64,000 nt of DNA from Rhizobium leguminosarum bv. trifolii WSM2297 (GCF_000271845.1 NZ_JH719395.1:1322466-1386465); one strand, 5' to 3'; numbered from the stretch's first letter, positions 54,318-63,352 are shown. Notes: generated from the sequence alone by a model not told the origin. Numbers and translations are program-made.

Positions 54318-54959
54318 ATGACCAAAGTGCGCGTCGCAGGGTTTTCCCTTTCCGTAGACGGTTTTGGCGCCGGTCCGGAGCAGACCATGCAAGATCCGCT
54401 CGGCAAGCGGGGACCGGAAATGTTTCAATGGTTTTTCCATACCCGCACTTTCCGCGCGATGCAGGGAAAAGACGACGGATCGCAGGGCATTGACGAAGAT
54501 TATGCCGCCCGCGCCATGGCCAATTTCGGCGCCTTCATCCTCGGGCGCAACATGTTCGGCCCCATCCGTGGCGATTGGCCGGATGAGGCCTGGAAGGGCT
54601 GGTGGGGGCCGAACCCGCCCTATCACGCGCCAACCTTTATTTTGACGCATTATCCCCGTGAACCGATCGTCATGGAGGGCGGCACGACGTTTCACTTCAT
54701 CACCGGCGGCATCGATGAGGCGCTCGACAATGCGATGGCTGCGGCCGGCGGCAAGGACGTGAAGATCGGCGGCGGCGTCAGCACCGTCCGCCAATATCTG
54801 CAGGCCGGCCTCATCGACGAACTGCATTTCGCCATCTCGCCCGTCGTGCTCGGTAAGGGCGAAGCGATGTTCACCGGCATCGACCTGCCTGCCCTCGGCT
54901 TCCGCGTCGCCGAGCATGTGGCCAGCGAACATGCCACGCATATCGTGCTGGCAAAATAA
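54318..54959 (+). CDS. Dihydrofolate reductase-like protein (RibD C-terminal domain family)
   Basis: 213 residues from the ATG at 54318, behind GGAGG. The family is clear: MTKVRVAGFSLSVDGFGAGP at the start, FGAFILGRNMFGPIRGDW, PTFILTHYPREPIVMEGGTTFHFITGGI, and DVKIGGGVSTVRQYLQAGLIDELHFAISPVVLGKGEAMF. These are NADPH-binding reductases of the RibD/DHFR fold with mostly unknown substrates. Probably regulated by the divergent HxlR protein. Confidence 0.9.
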   Translation: MTKVRVAGFSLSVDGFGAGPEQTMQDPLGKRGPEMFQWFFHTRTFRAMQGKDDGSQGIDEDYAARAMANFGAFILGRNMFGPIRGDWPDEAWKGWWGPNPPYHAPTFILTHYPREPIVMEGGTTFHFITGGIDEALDNAMAAAGGKDVKIGGGVSTVRQYLQAGLIDELHFAISPVVLGKGEAMFTGIDLPALGFRVAEHVASEHATHIVLAK

Positions 54960-55054
54960 ACCGCCGGGAGCAGGCCGTCACGAATGCGTGAGGATGTAAC
55001 GAAGGAAAGGTCGATCGCGAAGAAGGGATAGAGGCAGACATCAGGAGCACCGCC

Positions 55055-55753
55055 ATGAAACACTCGACCGCGTTCACTCTTCCGATCATCACCGCGATCC
55101 TTGGTCTCGGCACCCTTGCCCCGGCCTCTGCAGGTCAGTCGCCTGCGGTCGTCGAGTTATTCACCAGCCAGGGCTGCTCCTCCTGCCCTCCGGCCAATGC
55201 CAATCTCGTCAAGCTGAGCAATGATCCGAACGTGCTCGCATTGAGTTTCTCGGTGACCTACTGGGATTATCTCGGATGGAAGGATATTTTCGGAAAACCG
55301 GAATTCACCGAGCGGCAGGTAAGCTATGAACCTGCCCTCGGCCAGTCCGGCCCGTTCACCCCGCAAATGGTGATCAACGGCCACCTCTCGACCGTCGGCA
55401 ACGACCTCAATGAGATCAGAAGCACACTCGCTTCCGAGCCGGCCCTGACAGGTCCCGAGATCAAGCTATCCGGGGACGCGGCCATGATCGACGCGGCGAA
55501 AGGGCATGCTCGGCCCGCCGACATCTGGCTGGTCCGCTATGCCAAGGGCACAGTCGAAGTGCCGGTCGCCAGAGGCGAGAACGCCGGCGAAACCCTGCCG
55601 CACGCGCATGTCGTGCACGCACTGACGCATCTCGGCACCTGGCGGGGCAAGGCATCGCGTTTTACGATTCCGGCCGCAACCGACGACCTCAGCACGGCAA
55701 TCCTCCTTCAGGAAAAGAACAGCCGCAGGATTGTCGCCGCAGCGACCGACTGA
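55055..55753 (+). CDS. Exported DUF1223 protein, thioredoxin-like
   Basis: 232 residues with a signal peptide (MKHSTAFTLPIITAILGLGTLAPASA). DUF1223 signature: VVELFTSQGCSSCPPANANL with a CxxC redox pair, SFSVTYWDYLGWKDIFGKPEFTERQ and GPFTPQMVINGH, a thioredoxin-like cis-Pro loop. Periplasmic thiol chemistry is plausible but untested. GGAGC precedes the ATG. Single-gene unit. Confidence 0.88.
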   Translation: MKHSTAFTLPIITAILGLGTLAPASAGQSPAVVELFTSQGCSSCPPANANLVKLSNDPNVLALSFSVTYWDYLGWKDIFGKPEFTERQVSYEPALGQSGPFTPQMVINGHLSTVGNDLNEIRSTLASEPALTGPEIKLSGDAAMIDAAKGHARPADIWLVRYAKGTVEVPVARGENAGETLPHAHVVHALTHLGTWRGKASRFTIPAATDDLSTAILLQEKNSRRIVAAATD

Positions 55754-55754
55754 T

Positions 55755-55925
55755 CTAATCCGGCATCACCCGGTACACGCAAGCCGTTCCCTCAACGCCT
55801 CCGGGAGGAGCCTCGAACGCCACCAGCCGATGACCGGAAAGCAGGTCGCCAACGCCAGGCGCTGAAAACAGCGCTTCGGAAATGCAGATCTCACCGGCGT
55901 CGGCCAGCTCCGATCGAACCGTCTG
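55755..55925 (-). pseudogene. C-terminal remnant of a nucleotide cyclase-like gene
   Basis: On the minus strand an open stretch ends at a TAG at 55755-55757 and reads ELADAGEICISEALFSA, then GHRLVAFEAPPGGVEG and YRVMPD. This resembles the last ~50 residues of class III cyclases after the LISEA motif. An in-frame TAA (about 55929) ends it upstream, and no catalytic part is present. It is at most a gene fragment. Confidence 0.35.
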
Positions 55926-56136
55926 TTATGTATCCGTCATCTGCGACATCTCCTATCCAGGCCGCGTCAACGGACCATCTCGGTCCGAGATCCCGCTTCG
56001 CAACCGGCCGTCACCAAACCGTGTCCAAATAGCTGTGGCATTGCGGCACAATGAGCGTAACCATCGGCCCATCGGATCATCGGCACGACCGCTTGAGAGA
56101 CCATAGTGCTCTTGCCGCTTCACGGAGGGTGCGAAT
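55926..56136. other. Intergenic region, nothing recognised
   Basis: 211 bp between the cyclase-like remnant and the small gene at 56137. Moderately GC-rich; no gene or clear palindrome was seen. Confidence 0.4.
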
Positions 56137-56382
56137 GTGCTCTTATCGCTTATTTCACTCGACGATCGTGAGATAACCATTGTCACCGATGCCGTTCGGC
56201 AATGGTGCTGCGAGAAAAAACTCGACATCGACAGCGTCGAAGGACGCCGCGCCATCACCGTCGCCGTCGACCTCGTTCAGACGAATATCGGCCGCGACAT
56301 GCTTTTTGCCGAGCTGTCGAAGCAATTGGATCACATTAGGACGCCGACAGGGCCGCACCAAATGCTTCCCCCAGGCGGATGA
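56137..56382 (+). CDS. Small hypothetical protein
   Basis: 81 residues from a GTG at 56137, which follows GGAGG (56124-56128). LLSLISLDDREITIVTDAVRQWC and EGRRAITVAVDLVQ suggest a small alpha-helical protein. Two adjacent cysteines (QWCCEKK) are notable. It resembles short rhizobial proteins of unknown function. The overlapping minus-strand frame is a shadow. Confidence 0.5.
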   Translation: MLLSLISLDDREITIVTDAVRQWCCEKKLDIDSVEGRRAITVAVDLVQTNIGRDMLFAELSKQLDHIRTPTGPHQMLPPGG

Positions 56383-56425
56383 ACGGCGAGCGCCGGCTGG
56401 GTGCGACGCTGCTTCTCCTCCCTCA

Positions 56426-56545
56426 CCTGTACTCGTCACAGGAATCTAGCCACTGCGCGTCGGCGCCGTGAATGAGTCTTGCCAAGCTAAGAAATCTCCT
56501 ACGCCCAAAGACTTGGGCGCACTGGTTTCCTGTGACGAGCACAGG
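56426..56545. repeat. Inverted repeat pair, dispersed element
   Basis: CCTGTACTCGTCACAGGAA at 56426-56444 and its inverse, with one mismatch, at 56527-56545, separated by 82 bp. The unit looks like a familiar Rhizobium dispersed repeat and forms the only structure in the ~200 bp between 56382 and 56581. Confidence 0.55.
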
Positions 56546-56580
56546 AATGACCAAGTGAAAAAATGGACGGTCTGGACCCA

Positions 56581-57459
56581 CTAAGACAGGCGCTTCTCGA
56601 AGAACGTGTCTGGATATGGGTCGTCGTTGAAACGGTCGATCTCCTCCCAGCCGGTTCCGCGATAGAGCTGCTGTGCCTCGGCCAACGCACTGTTCGTATC
56701 CAGGCGCAAAAGCTTGACGGACAGCTCACGGGCGATGGTCTCGGCTTCTGTCATCAGCCGAGTTGCGAGCCCGAGGCCCCGCGCGGATGGGGCGACCCAC
56801 AGCCTTTTGATCTCCGCAATCTCGCCGCCACTGCCCTTCAACCCGACGCAGCCGATCGGCAGGCCATCTGACATGGCCACCAGGAAGGCACCGCGCGGAC
56901 GGATCATATCCCTGGCGTCGGGATCGCGGGAAAGCGATACGTCGAATCCCTTCTCGAAGCGGCGTGCAAGTTCGCCGTAATATTCGCTCAGGCAATAGCT
57001 GGCATGCTCGTGTCGAGGGTCTTGCTCCTCAAGCACAATCTGGTCGCGCCCCAGCGAGGAAGCGACAATATCCATGGCCTGCAGCAACTCCTCCGGGCGG
57101 CGATGCCGCGCCAGAAATGATTTCGCCTGCGCATTGGAAAGCGCTTCATAAGCCTGAAACTCGGATCGGCCGGTTTCGGTCAATCTGGCGACGCGGCGAC
57201 GCGCGTCCTGAGGGTTCGGCACCGTCTCGATCAGACCCTCGTCTTCCAGGCTGCGCAACAGACGGCTCATCAAGCCGGAATCGAGTCTGAGATAATCGCG
57301 GATCGAGGCAACATCCGCTTGTCCCAGGCCGATCGAATTGAGCACGCGGGCAGCACCAAGCGGACGACCGCGTCCAAGGAAAGATGTATCGAGAGCGCCG
57401 ACTTCGGAGGTGACGGCACGGTTGAAGCGACGGACGCGAGAGATAGGATCGCAAGCCAT
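56581..57459 (-). CDS. MarR-GNAT fusion protein (regulator plus N-acetyltransferase)
   Basis: 292 residues. The N-terminal ~145 are a MarR winged helix: RVLNSIGLGQADVASIRDYLRLDSGLMSRLLRSLEDEGLIE and DARRRVARLTETG. Residues ~150-292 are a GNAT: GAFLVAMSDGLPIGCVGL, EIKRLWVAPSARGLGLATRLM (motif A), and YRGTGWEEIDRFNDDPYPDTFFEK. The fusion is a known architecture in bacteria. The ATG at 57459 is only 1 bp from a 22-bp perfect palindrome with no visible ribosome site. The effector and acceptor are unknown. Confidence 0.88.
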   Translation of the reverse strand: MACDPISRVRRFNRAVTSEVGALDTSFLGRGRPLGAARVLNSIGLGQADVASIRDYLRLDSGLMSRLLRSLEDEGLIETVPNPQDARRRVARLTETGRSEFQAYEALSNAQAKSFLARHRRPEELLQAMDIVASSLGRDQIVLEEQDPRHEHASYCLSEYYGELARRFEKGFDVSLSRDPDARDMIRPRGAFLVAMSDGLPIGCVGLKGSGGEIAEIKRLWVAPSARGLGLATRLMTEAETIARELSVKLLRLDTNSALAEAQQLYRGTGWEEIDRFNDDPYPDTFFEKRLS

Positions 57460-57460
57460 A

Positions 57461-57482
57461 TTATCTGACTTAAGTCAGATAA
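57461..57482. promoter_or_regulatory. 22-bp perfect palindrome, MarR operator candidate
   Basis: Each half is TTATCTGACTT (57461-57471) and its exact complement (57472-57482). It ends 1 bp before the start codon of the MarR-GNAT gene at 57459. A dimeric winged-helix regulator bound here would block its own expression. Confidence 0.75.
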
Positions 57483-57584
57483 ATGCCTCCGTCAATCGCG
57501 CGCATCAGACATCTGGCCGGTCGGCGGCTTGCTGCCGCCTCGCGGATCACCATTCCCTCGCCTATGGGTTGGTAACATCCCGCA

Positions 57585-58409
57585 ATGCCTCTCCCCGTGT
57601 TCCGTTTTACCGTCCACATCCTGATCGTTCTCATTCTGACGCTGCTCACGCAGGTCGGCGGCCTCGCCTATCTCATTGCCCTCGCCGCGTCCCGCGCCTG
57701 GGGCATCCGCCGCTTTCCGGCGAAGCTCGCCATCTTCCTGCTTTTTTATGCCGGCGCGTCGTTTGCCGCGGGGCTCGCAGCCCCGATGTTCGGGCGGGTT
57801 CCCCTCTCCTGCCTATCGGGCACCGCGGACACGCTCGTGGTCCGCTCCCCGATCTACTGCGTGCTGAACCGCAATTACGTCACACCTGACCTGCGCGATC
57901 TGGCAAAGGCGCTTGCCGCCCACATGAACGAGGAATTCCCCGGCACCGTCACCGTCGCGCTGGATGCGAATTTCCCCTTTGTGAATGGCTTTCCGCGGCT
58001 TCCGCATCTGTCGCATGCTGACGGGAAAAAGCTTGACTTCGCCTATTATTACAAGAATGCCGACGGCGCCTTCCTGAATGGCGCCACCCGCTCCCCGATC
58101 GGTTATTTCGCCTTCGAAGAGCCGGCACCGGGCGACGAACTGCCATGCGAAGGCCGCAACGACTGGCTGACCACACGCTGGAATTTCGACATCCTGCAGC
58201 CGTTGTTTCCGGCCTATGGCATCGAGCAGCAGCGCACATCGGCCGCGGTCGCGTGGCTGACTAGCGAGGGCGTGGCACGCTTCCGCCTGCAGAAGATCTT
58301 CATCGAGCCGCATCTGAAGAACGCGCTTGGCATTACTGACAGCCATGTCCGCTTTCAAGGTTGCCGCGCCGCCCGCCACGACGACCATATCCATATCCAG
58401 GTCGACTGA
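57585..58409 (+). CDS. Membrane-anchored protein with MepA-like C-terminus (putative murein endopeptidase fold)
   Basis: 274 residues. Two N-terminal hydrophobic helices (VHILIVLILTLLTQVGGLAYLIALAA and LAIFLLFYAGASFAAGLAA) anchor it, with a large domain after residue ~80. The C-terminus FQGCRAARHDDHIHIQVD is the zinc-binding HDxHxH-type end of MepA/LAS peptidases. DGKKLDFAYYYKN upstream is a plausible partner His/Asp region. So a periplasmic peptidoglycan peptidase is plausible, but the complete zinc set is not proven by eye. Confidence 0.65.
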   Translation: MPLPVFRFTVHILIVLILTLLTQVGGLAYLIALAASRAWGIRRFPAKLAIFLLFYAGASFAAGLAAPMFGRVPLSCLSGTADTLVVRSPIYCVLNRNYVTPDLRDLAKALAAHMNEEFPGTVTVALDANFPFVNGFPRLPHLSHADGKKLDFAYYYKNADGAFLNGATRSPIGYFAFEEPAPGDELPCEGRNDWLTTRWNFDILQPLFPAYGIEQQRTSAAVAWLTSEGVARFRLQKIFIEPHLKNALGITDSHVRFQGCRAARHDDHIHIQVD

Positions 58410-58461
58410 CCGTAGCTGCGAGATCGCAAAAGCGCTTTTGTGGACAAGGCGCCACGCGCAC

Positions 58462-58929
58462 CTATCGCAACGGCAGCTCGTAGCTCCGCTTCAGCGTTTC
58501 CATCGGCACGTCGGTTTTGACGCTGAGAACGCTTGGAATGCGCGTCAGGTGGTCGGCCTGGAAACGCCAATAGCTGTGAAGATCAGCGGTGACGATCCGC
58601 AGCACGGCGTCGCATTCGCCCGTCGTCAGGTAGCATTCCATCACCTCGGGAAACCGCCTGACGGCTTCGGCGAAACGCAGCGTGACCTCGGCATCCTGGG
58701 TGTTGAACCATACGCGGGCAAAAACCGTCAGGCCTGCCCCGACCTTTGCCGGATCCAGCACAGCAACATAGCGATCGATAATACCCGCCTCTTCCAAGAG
58801 CCGCACGCGGCGCAGGCAGGGCGAAGGCGACAGCCCAACCTCCTTTGCCAGCTCGACATTCGAAATGCGCCCGTCACGCTGGAGAACGCGCAGGATATGG
58901 CGATCGATCGCATCGAGGATTGTCGGCAT
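58462..58929 (-). CDS. Lrp/AsnC-family regulator
   Basis: 155 residues from the ATG at 58929, behind GGAGC; 17 further upstream codons are rejected. HTH: LDAIDRHILRVLQRDGRISNVELAKEVGLSPSPCLRRVRLLEEAG. The RAM effector domain follows (VFARVWFNTQ, VMECYLTTGECDAVLRIVTAD). It is divergent from argG (59054), with a 124-bp spacer, so it may control argG, perhaps in response to an amino acid. The target is an inference from position. Confidence 0.9.
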   Translation of the reverse strand: MPTILDAIDRHILRVLQRDGRISNVELAKEVGLSPSPCLRRVRLLEEAGIIDRYVAVLDPAKVGAGLTVFARVWFNTQDAEVTLRFAEAVRRFPEVMECYLTTGECDAVLRIVTADLHSYWRFQADHLTRIPSVLSVKTDVPMETLKRSYELPLR

Positions 58930-59053
58930 TTTATAGCTCCAGAATCTAATAAAATGGCGTAATATGCCAAATAATCGCAATTTTCAGGACTCTTCGCAAG
59001 CTCATTGCGCAAGACATGACCTATCGTTCCAAGGATCGATATGGAGACGGTTG

Positions 59054-60268
59054 ATGGCAGGAAAGATCGATAAAATCGTGCTCGCTTATTCCGGCGGCTT
59101 GGATACCTCGATCATTCTCAAATGGTTGCACGAGACCTACGGCTGCGAGGTCGTGACCTTCACCGCCGATCTCGGCCAGGGCGTGGAGCTCGAGCCGGCA
59201 CGGGCGAAGGCGGCAATGGCTGGGGTCGAGGACATCCGCATCGTCGATCTGCGGGAGGAATTCGTCCGCGACTTCGTCTTTCCGATGCTGCGCGCCAATA
59301 CGCTTTACGAGGGGCAGTATCTGCTCGGCAGCTCCATCGCCCGGCCCCTGATTGCCAAGCATCTGGTCACTATCGCCCGGCAGGTCGGTGCTGATGCCGT
59401 AGCCCATGGCTCGACAGGCAAGGGCAATGACCAGGTCCGGTTCGAGCTCGCCGTCAATGCGCTCGATCCATCGATCAAGGTCATTGCTCCCTGGCGCCAA
59501 TGGAACATCCGCTCCCGCATGCAGCTTCAGGAATATGCCGAGATGCATCGGATCCCGGTGCCGAAGGACAAGCGCGGTGAAGCGCCCTTCTCGATCGACG
59601 CCAACCTGCTGCACACTTCCACCGAAGGCAAGATCCTCGAAAATCCGGCCGAGGTTGCGCCCGACTACATCTATCAGCGCACGGTCGATCCCGTCGATGC
59701 TCCAGATACCCCCGAGACCGTCACCATCGGCTTCGAAAGCGGCGACCCGGTGTCCGTGAACGGCAAAACGATGACGCCGGCCGCCTTGCTCACCGAGCTC
59801 AACAGCTTCGGCGGCCGGCATGGTGTCGGGCGGCTCGATCTCGTTGAAAACCGCTTCATCGGCATGAAGTCGCGGGGAGTCTACGAGACACCGGGAGGGA
59901 CGATCCTGCTTGCGGCCCATCGCGACATTGAATCGATCACGCTCGACCGTGCCGCCGCACATCTGAAGGATGAGATGATGCCCCGCTACGCCGAACTGAT
60001 CTACAACGGCTTCTGGTTCTCTCCCGAGCGGGACATGCTGCAGGCGCTGATCGACCGGAGCCAGGACTTCGTCAGCGGCGAAGTGACGGTGAGGCTCTAT
60101 AAGGGAAGCGCCTCGGTCATTTCCCGCACCTCGCCCTGCTCACTCTATTCCGCCGACCTCGTCACCTTTGAGGAAAGCGCCATCGCCTATGATCATCACG
60201 ACGCCGAAGGCTTCATCAGGCTCAATGGATTGCGGCTGCGGAGCTGGGGGGCCCGGAACGGACGTTGA
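59054..60268 (+). CDS. argG: Argininosuccinate synthase
   Basis: 404 residues from the ATG at 59054, behind GGAGACGG. PP-loop AYSGGLDTS (11-19), then [35 protein letters not shown] and [18 protein letters not shown] are diagnostic. It joins citrulline and aspartate with ATP in arginine synthesis. The C-terminal part ([24 protein letters not shown]) is complete. The divergent Lrp-type regulator is unusual for a housekeeping argG, so this may be a second copy. Confidence 0.95.
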   Translation: MAGKIDKIVLAYSGGLDTSIILKWLHETYGCEVVTFTADLGQGVELEPARAKAAMAGVEDIRIVDLREEFVRDFVFPMLRANTLYEGQYLLGSSIARPLIAKHLVTIARQVGADAVAHGSTGKGNDQVRFELAVNALDPSIKVIAPWRQWNIRSRMQLQEYAEMHRIPVPKDKRGEAPFSIDANLLHTSTEGKILENPAEVAPDYIYQRTVDPVDAPDTPETVTIGFESGDPVSVNGKTMTPAALLTELNSFGGRHGVGRLDLVENRFIGMKSRGVYETPGGTILLAAHRDIESITLDRAAAHLKDEMMPRYAELIYNGFWFSPERDMLQALIDRSQDFVSGEVTVRLYKGSASVISRTSPCSLYSADLVTFEESAIAYDHHDAEGFIRLNGLRLRSWGARNGR

Positions 60269-60563
60269 GCACCTGCCTTTCAACCCGCCAATCACCTTCC
60301 CCGGCCCCTGCGATGTCCACATCAGCGCCATCCTTTCCAGTACTTTCGGCCCACTTCCGATGCGGCCGTACGCTGGAATTTCCTTCACACTCAAGCCTGC
60401 CAAGGTGCACTTGGAACGGCGAAACCAATTTCAAACGATTTTAAAAATTCTCGCCCGAAAGCTAATCGATTTTAATTTTATGATTAAAATTTTCTTGTTG
60501 CAGCGCAGTAGAATTTAAACATTATTTCTTCAGATGCTCAGTCTGTCCGTTGGAGGAACTCGC
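60269..60563. other. Intergenic region, A+T-rich towards its end
   Basis: 295 bp after argG. The last 110 bp (from about 60425) are A+T-rich, fitting a promoter for the small gene at 60564. No gene or repeat is recognised; open frames across 60168-60518 are shadows of the argG end. Confidence 0.45.
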
Positions 60564-60737
60564 ATGACTATGACATTTCCGCTAACTGAGAAGCGCGACG
60601 CAGAGGCGCTGCTGAAACACTTGACGTTGCACAAACTCAGCTGTCCGGGAAACTGCGTCGTGTCGCTCAAGACTTACGTTGCCTACGTCTCGTCGTCTCA
60701 CACGACGGCACTCGGCACCGCCCGTACCGCCTGGTAG
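60564..60737 (+). CDS. Small hypothetical protein
   Basis: 57 residues from the ATG at 60564, 7 bases after GGAGG (60552-60556). MTMTFPLTEKRDAEALLKHLTLHKLSCPGN, then CVVSLKTYVAYVSSSHTTALGTARTAW. The A+T-rich upstream DNA and strong ribosome site support expression. No motif or family is recognised. Confidence 0.45.
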   Translation: MTMTFPLTEKRDAEALLKHLTLHKLSCPGNCVVSLKTYVAYVSSSHTTALGTARTAW

Positions 60738-61042
60738 GGATCGACTGTCGCGGGCTTTTTGCCGGATGTTTGTGCCTTTCGCTCATCCTCTAGGCGCCCG
60801 CCGCTAACACTCCCCATCGTCGTCTGCCTCGATAGGCATCTTCTCCCCGCTGGGGGGGGAGACGAGAAGCTGCGTCACGGAAGGCGGGACGTGGCCTCGG
60901 CGGTTTGCGAAAAATTATCGCATGCCCGTCGCGGCAAACGGCCGTTGCGGTGCTTGCAAAAATTCCTATGCTGGGCGCCGCCGATGGCGATGAAAACCTG
61001 AGTCATCCCAGGTTAGTGCGATAGGAATCTCGGGGCACCTCA
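60738..61042. other. Intergenic region with a degenerate repeat
   Basis: 305 bp. A partial mosaic palindrome, CTTCTCCCC at 60840-60848 followed by GGGGGGGAGACGAGAAG to 60868, is the only structure seen. The open frame at 60759-61001 has no ribosome site and is rejected. The promoter of ubiA probably lies after 60900. Confidence 0.45.
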
Positions 61043-61957
61043 ATGACGACTCTCAGCCGCCCTGATCTCAGCGACATCCATCATGGCGACTGGGTGGATC
61101 GTCGATTACCGGCCACCTGGCGGCCATACACGCGGCTGGCAAGGCTGGATCGTCCAGTCGGAATATGGCTGACGCTTTTCCCGTGCTGGGCTGCCCTGAT
61201 CCAGGTATCGCACGGCCTGCCGGACCTCGGGGAACTCGTGATCTTCTCTATCGGCGCCTTGCTGATGAGAAGCGCCGGTTCCACCGTCAACGACATCGCC
61301 GATCGGAAGTTTGACGGCCATGTGGAGCGGACTCGTTTCCGGCCGCTTGCAAGCGGAGAACTCCGCACGCTGCAAGCCTTCGTCTTTCTGGCCCTGGAAC
61401 TCATGGCTGCGGCCTCGCTTCTTGCCTTTCTGACACCCTATACACGCCTGGTGGCGATATCGGTTCTGCCGCTCGTCTTCCTTTATCCGCTCTGCAAACG
61501 CTTCACCCATTGGCCACAGGCCGTCCTGGGCGCGGCGTTCAATTGGGGGATGCTGATGGCATGGGCCGAGATTGCCGGCCATATCCCGGCCGGCGCCGTT
61601 CTGATGTGGGCCGGGGCCATCGCCTGGCAGATCGGTTATGATACGGTTTATGCCTATGTCGACGTGAGGGATGACACCCGCCTCGGCCTGAAATCCACGG
61701 CGATCCTGTTTGGACGGCGCGGCAAAACGTGGATCGGCTTGTTCTATGCTCTGGCCGTTGGAGCGTGGTCGCTCGGCGGCTGGCTGTTGGAGATGTCGCC
61801 GCCTTATGCGGTCGCAATGCTGGTGATCGCGGCCCACCTTGCCTGGCAGACCCGGCGGATCGACCTTGCCCGCCCGGATCTGAATTATCGCCTGTTTCTC
61901 GCCAATATCCTGACGAGCGTGCTGCTCGCCGGCGCGGCTTTGGCAGGCACATGGTGA
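61043..61957 (+). CDS. ubiA: 4-hydroxybenzoate polyprenyltransferase
   Basis: 304 residues, about eight membrane helices. The two Mg-binding motifs of the UbiA superfamily are present: NDIADRKFDGHVERTRFRPLASGE (~83-106) and the second motif in YDTVYAYVDVRDDTRLGLKST (~205). This matches the bacterial UbiA group that attaches a polyprenyl chain to 4-hydroxybenzoate in ubiquinone synthesis. It precedes two genes, of which the last is a coq7-like gene on the other strand. Confidence 0.9.
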   Translation: MTTLSRPDLSDIHHGDWVDRRLPATWRPYTRLARLDRPVGIWLTLFPCWAALIQVSHGLPDLGELVIFSIGALLMRSAGSTVNDIADRKFDGHVERTRFRPLASGELRTLQAFVFLALELMAAASLLAFLTPYTRLVAISVLPLVFLYPLCKRFTHWPQAVLGAAFNWGMLMAWAEIAGHIPAGAVLMWAGAIAWQIGYDTVYAYVDVRDDTRLGLKSTAILFGRRGKTWIGLFYALAVGAWSLGGWLLEMSPPYAVAMLVIAAHLAWQTRRIDLARPDLNYRLFLANILTSVLLAGAALAGTW

Positions 61958-61978
61958 GCAGTTCGAGGACGTGACCCC

Positions 61979-62755
61979 ATGACCTATCTCAAACAGGGCC
62001 TGCTCAGTGCGGCCATGATGCTGGCCGCAGCGATGGTATCCGGGCAACAAGCGCATGCCGAGCCATGCGAACAGGAAACTTTCGAAGAGGCGAAATACGT
62101 CGTCTGTACGCTGGATGCGGGGAAGGCCGACCTGCGCCTGTTCTGGAAAGGCGCCGATGGCGAGCCATACCGCGCCTTTTCAAGTGTTGCCGAAGCCGTT
62201 CGCGCCGAGGGGAAAACGCTGACCTTGGCCGTCAACGCCGGCATGTACCGGGCCGATTTTTCCCCGATGGGGCTGTATGTCGAAAATAGCAGGGAACTGA
62301 AACCCGCCAATACAGCAAAGGCCGAAAGCTCCGCCGGCCAGGTGCCGAATTTCTACAAGAAGCCGAACGGCGTGTTCTTTCTGGGTGAAACTGGCGCCGC
62401 CATACTGCCGACCGATGAATTTTTGAAACGTGCGCCCAAGGTGCGGTTCGCCACGCAGTCCGGCCCGATGCTCGTGATCGCCGGCAAGCTCAACCCGATC
62501 TTCATTCCCGGCTCGACGGACCGAACCCGCCGAAGCGGTGTCGGCATCTGGGGGGCCGGCACGGTTCGCTTGGCGATCAGCGAAGACGGGGTGAATTTCC
62601 AAGATTTCGCGCGGCTCTTCCGCGACCGGCTGGAATGCCCGGATGCTTTGTTTCTCGATGGCGGACGAGGTGTGGGGCTTTACGATCCGGCAATGGGCCG
62701 CAACGACCGCTCCTGGCACGGCGGCTACGGCCCGATCTTCGGGCTTGTCGAGTAG
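61979..62755 (+). CDS. Phosphodiester glycosidase family (NAGPA/DUF2233-like) exported protein
   Basis: 258 residues with a signal peptide (MTYLKQGLLSAAMMLAAAMVSGQQAHA). The fold signature follows: LTLAVNAGMYRADFSPMGLYVENS, PNGVFFLGETGAAIL, FATQSGPMLVIAGKLNP, and PDALFLDGGRGVGLYDP with the D-G-G loop. The family is named after the mannose-6-phosphate uncovering enzyme; bacterial members may act on phosphodiester-linked sugars in the envelope. It follows ubiA by 21 bp, possibly the same transcript, without an obvious functional link. Confidence 0.85.
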   Translation: MTYLKQGLLSAAMMLAAAMVSGQQAHAEPCEQETFEEAKYVVCTLDAGKADLRLFWKGADGEPYRAFSSVAEAVRAEGKTLTLAVNAGMYRADFSPMGLYVENSRELKPANTAKAESSAGQVPNFYKKPNGVFFLGETGAAILPTDEFLKRAPKVRFATQSGPMLVIAGKLNPIFIPGSTDRTRRSGVGIWGAGTVRLAISEDGVNFQDFARLFRDRLECPDALFLDGGRGVGLYDPAMGRNDRSWHGGYGPIFGLVE

Positions 62756-62756
62756 C

Positions 62757-63352
62757 CTATCCCTTCCCCGCACGTGCCATCTCGGCGCGCATCCAGCTGG
62801 AGTCTCCCCAGGTGGAAAGCCAGATCATCAGATCGGTCAGGGCGCCGATGACGGGCAGGAGCAATGCGTGGCTCAGACCCCGCCTCTTCTGGCTATCTTC
62901 GGCTTTCCGGAGATGCGCCAGCTCCTGTTCCTGTATCGACCCGATAAGGGCATTCAGCTCGGGATCGCGCTCGGTAAGGAAAGCCAATTGGTCTTCGAGA
63001 TGCGATGGACCGTGCTTTCGACCGCCTCGGTGCAGATCCAGATCATGTCGCGTCCGCCAAGCGCCGTCAGCATGCCGAGCACGAAACCGCCGAGACTCCA
63101 GAATGCCATGACGCGGCAGGGCTTGGCGCTCCTTGCAGGCATCGCCTCGCGAAATAGGCGGCAATGCTCGATCTCGTCCTCACGCATTTCTTCCAGCGCC
63201 GGCACGATGTCAGGAAACAGCCGCCGGGCGATCAGAATCTGGGCGCCATAGATCCGGATAGCGCCGAATTCGCCCGCATGATTGACCTTCAGAATACGGC
63301 GGATGGTGACATCGGGGTCGCGTAGACCCGAGATGCCCGACGAATTGAACAT
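62757..63352 (-). pseudogene. coq7: Demethoxyubiquinone hydroxylase (Coq7)-like gene, frameshifted
   Basis: Frame one holds the start: VNHAGEFGAIRIYGAQ with a first ligand Glu, EEMREDEIEHCRLFRE with ExxH, and CTEAVESTVHR. A second frame then holds HLEDQLAFLTERDPELNALI and IQEQELAHLRKAEDS with the second ExxH region. One base is missing near 63003: ATGCGATGG where ATGGCGATGG is expected on the plus strand. Joined, it would be ~195 residues with the di-iron set, as in Coq7, which hydroxylates the ubiquinone ring. Either a recent pseudogene or a read error. The start could be the GTG at 63358. Confidence 0.8.

Noticed and set aside
60759..61001. Plus-strand frame of 80 codons before ubiA
   Set aside because: It runs across a degenerate intergenic repeat and lacks a ribosome site.
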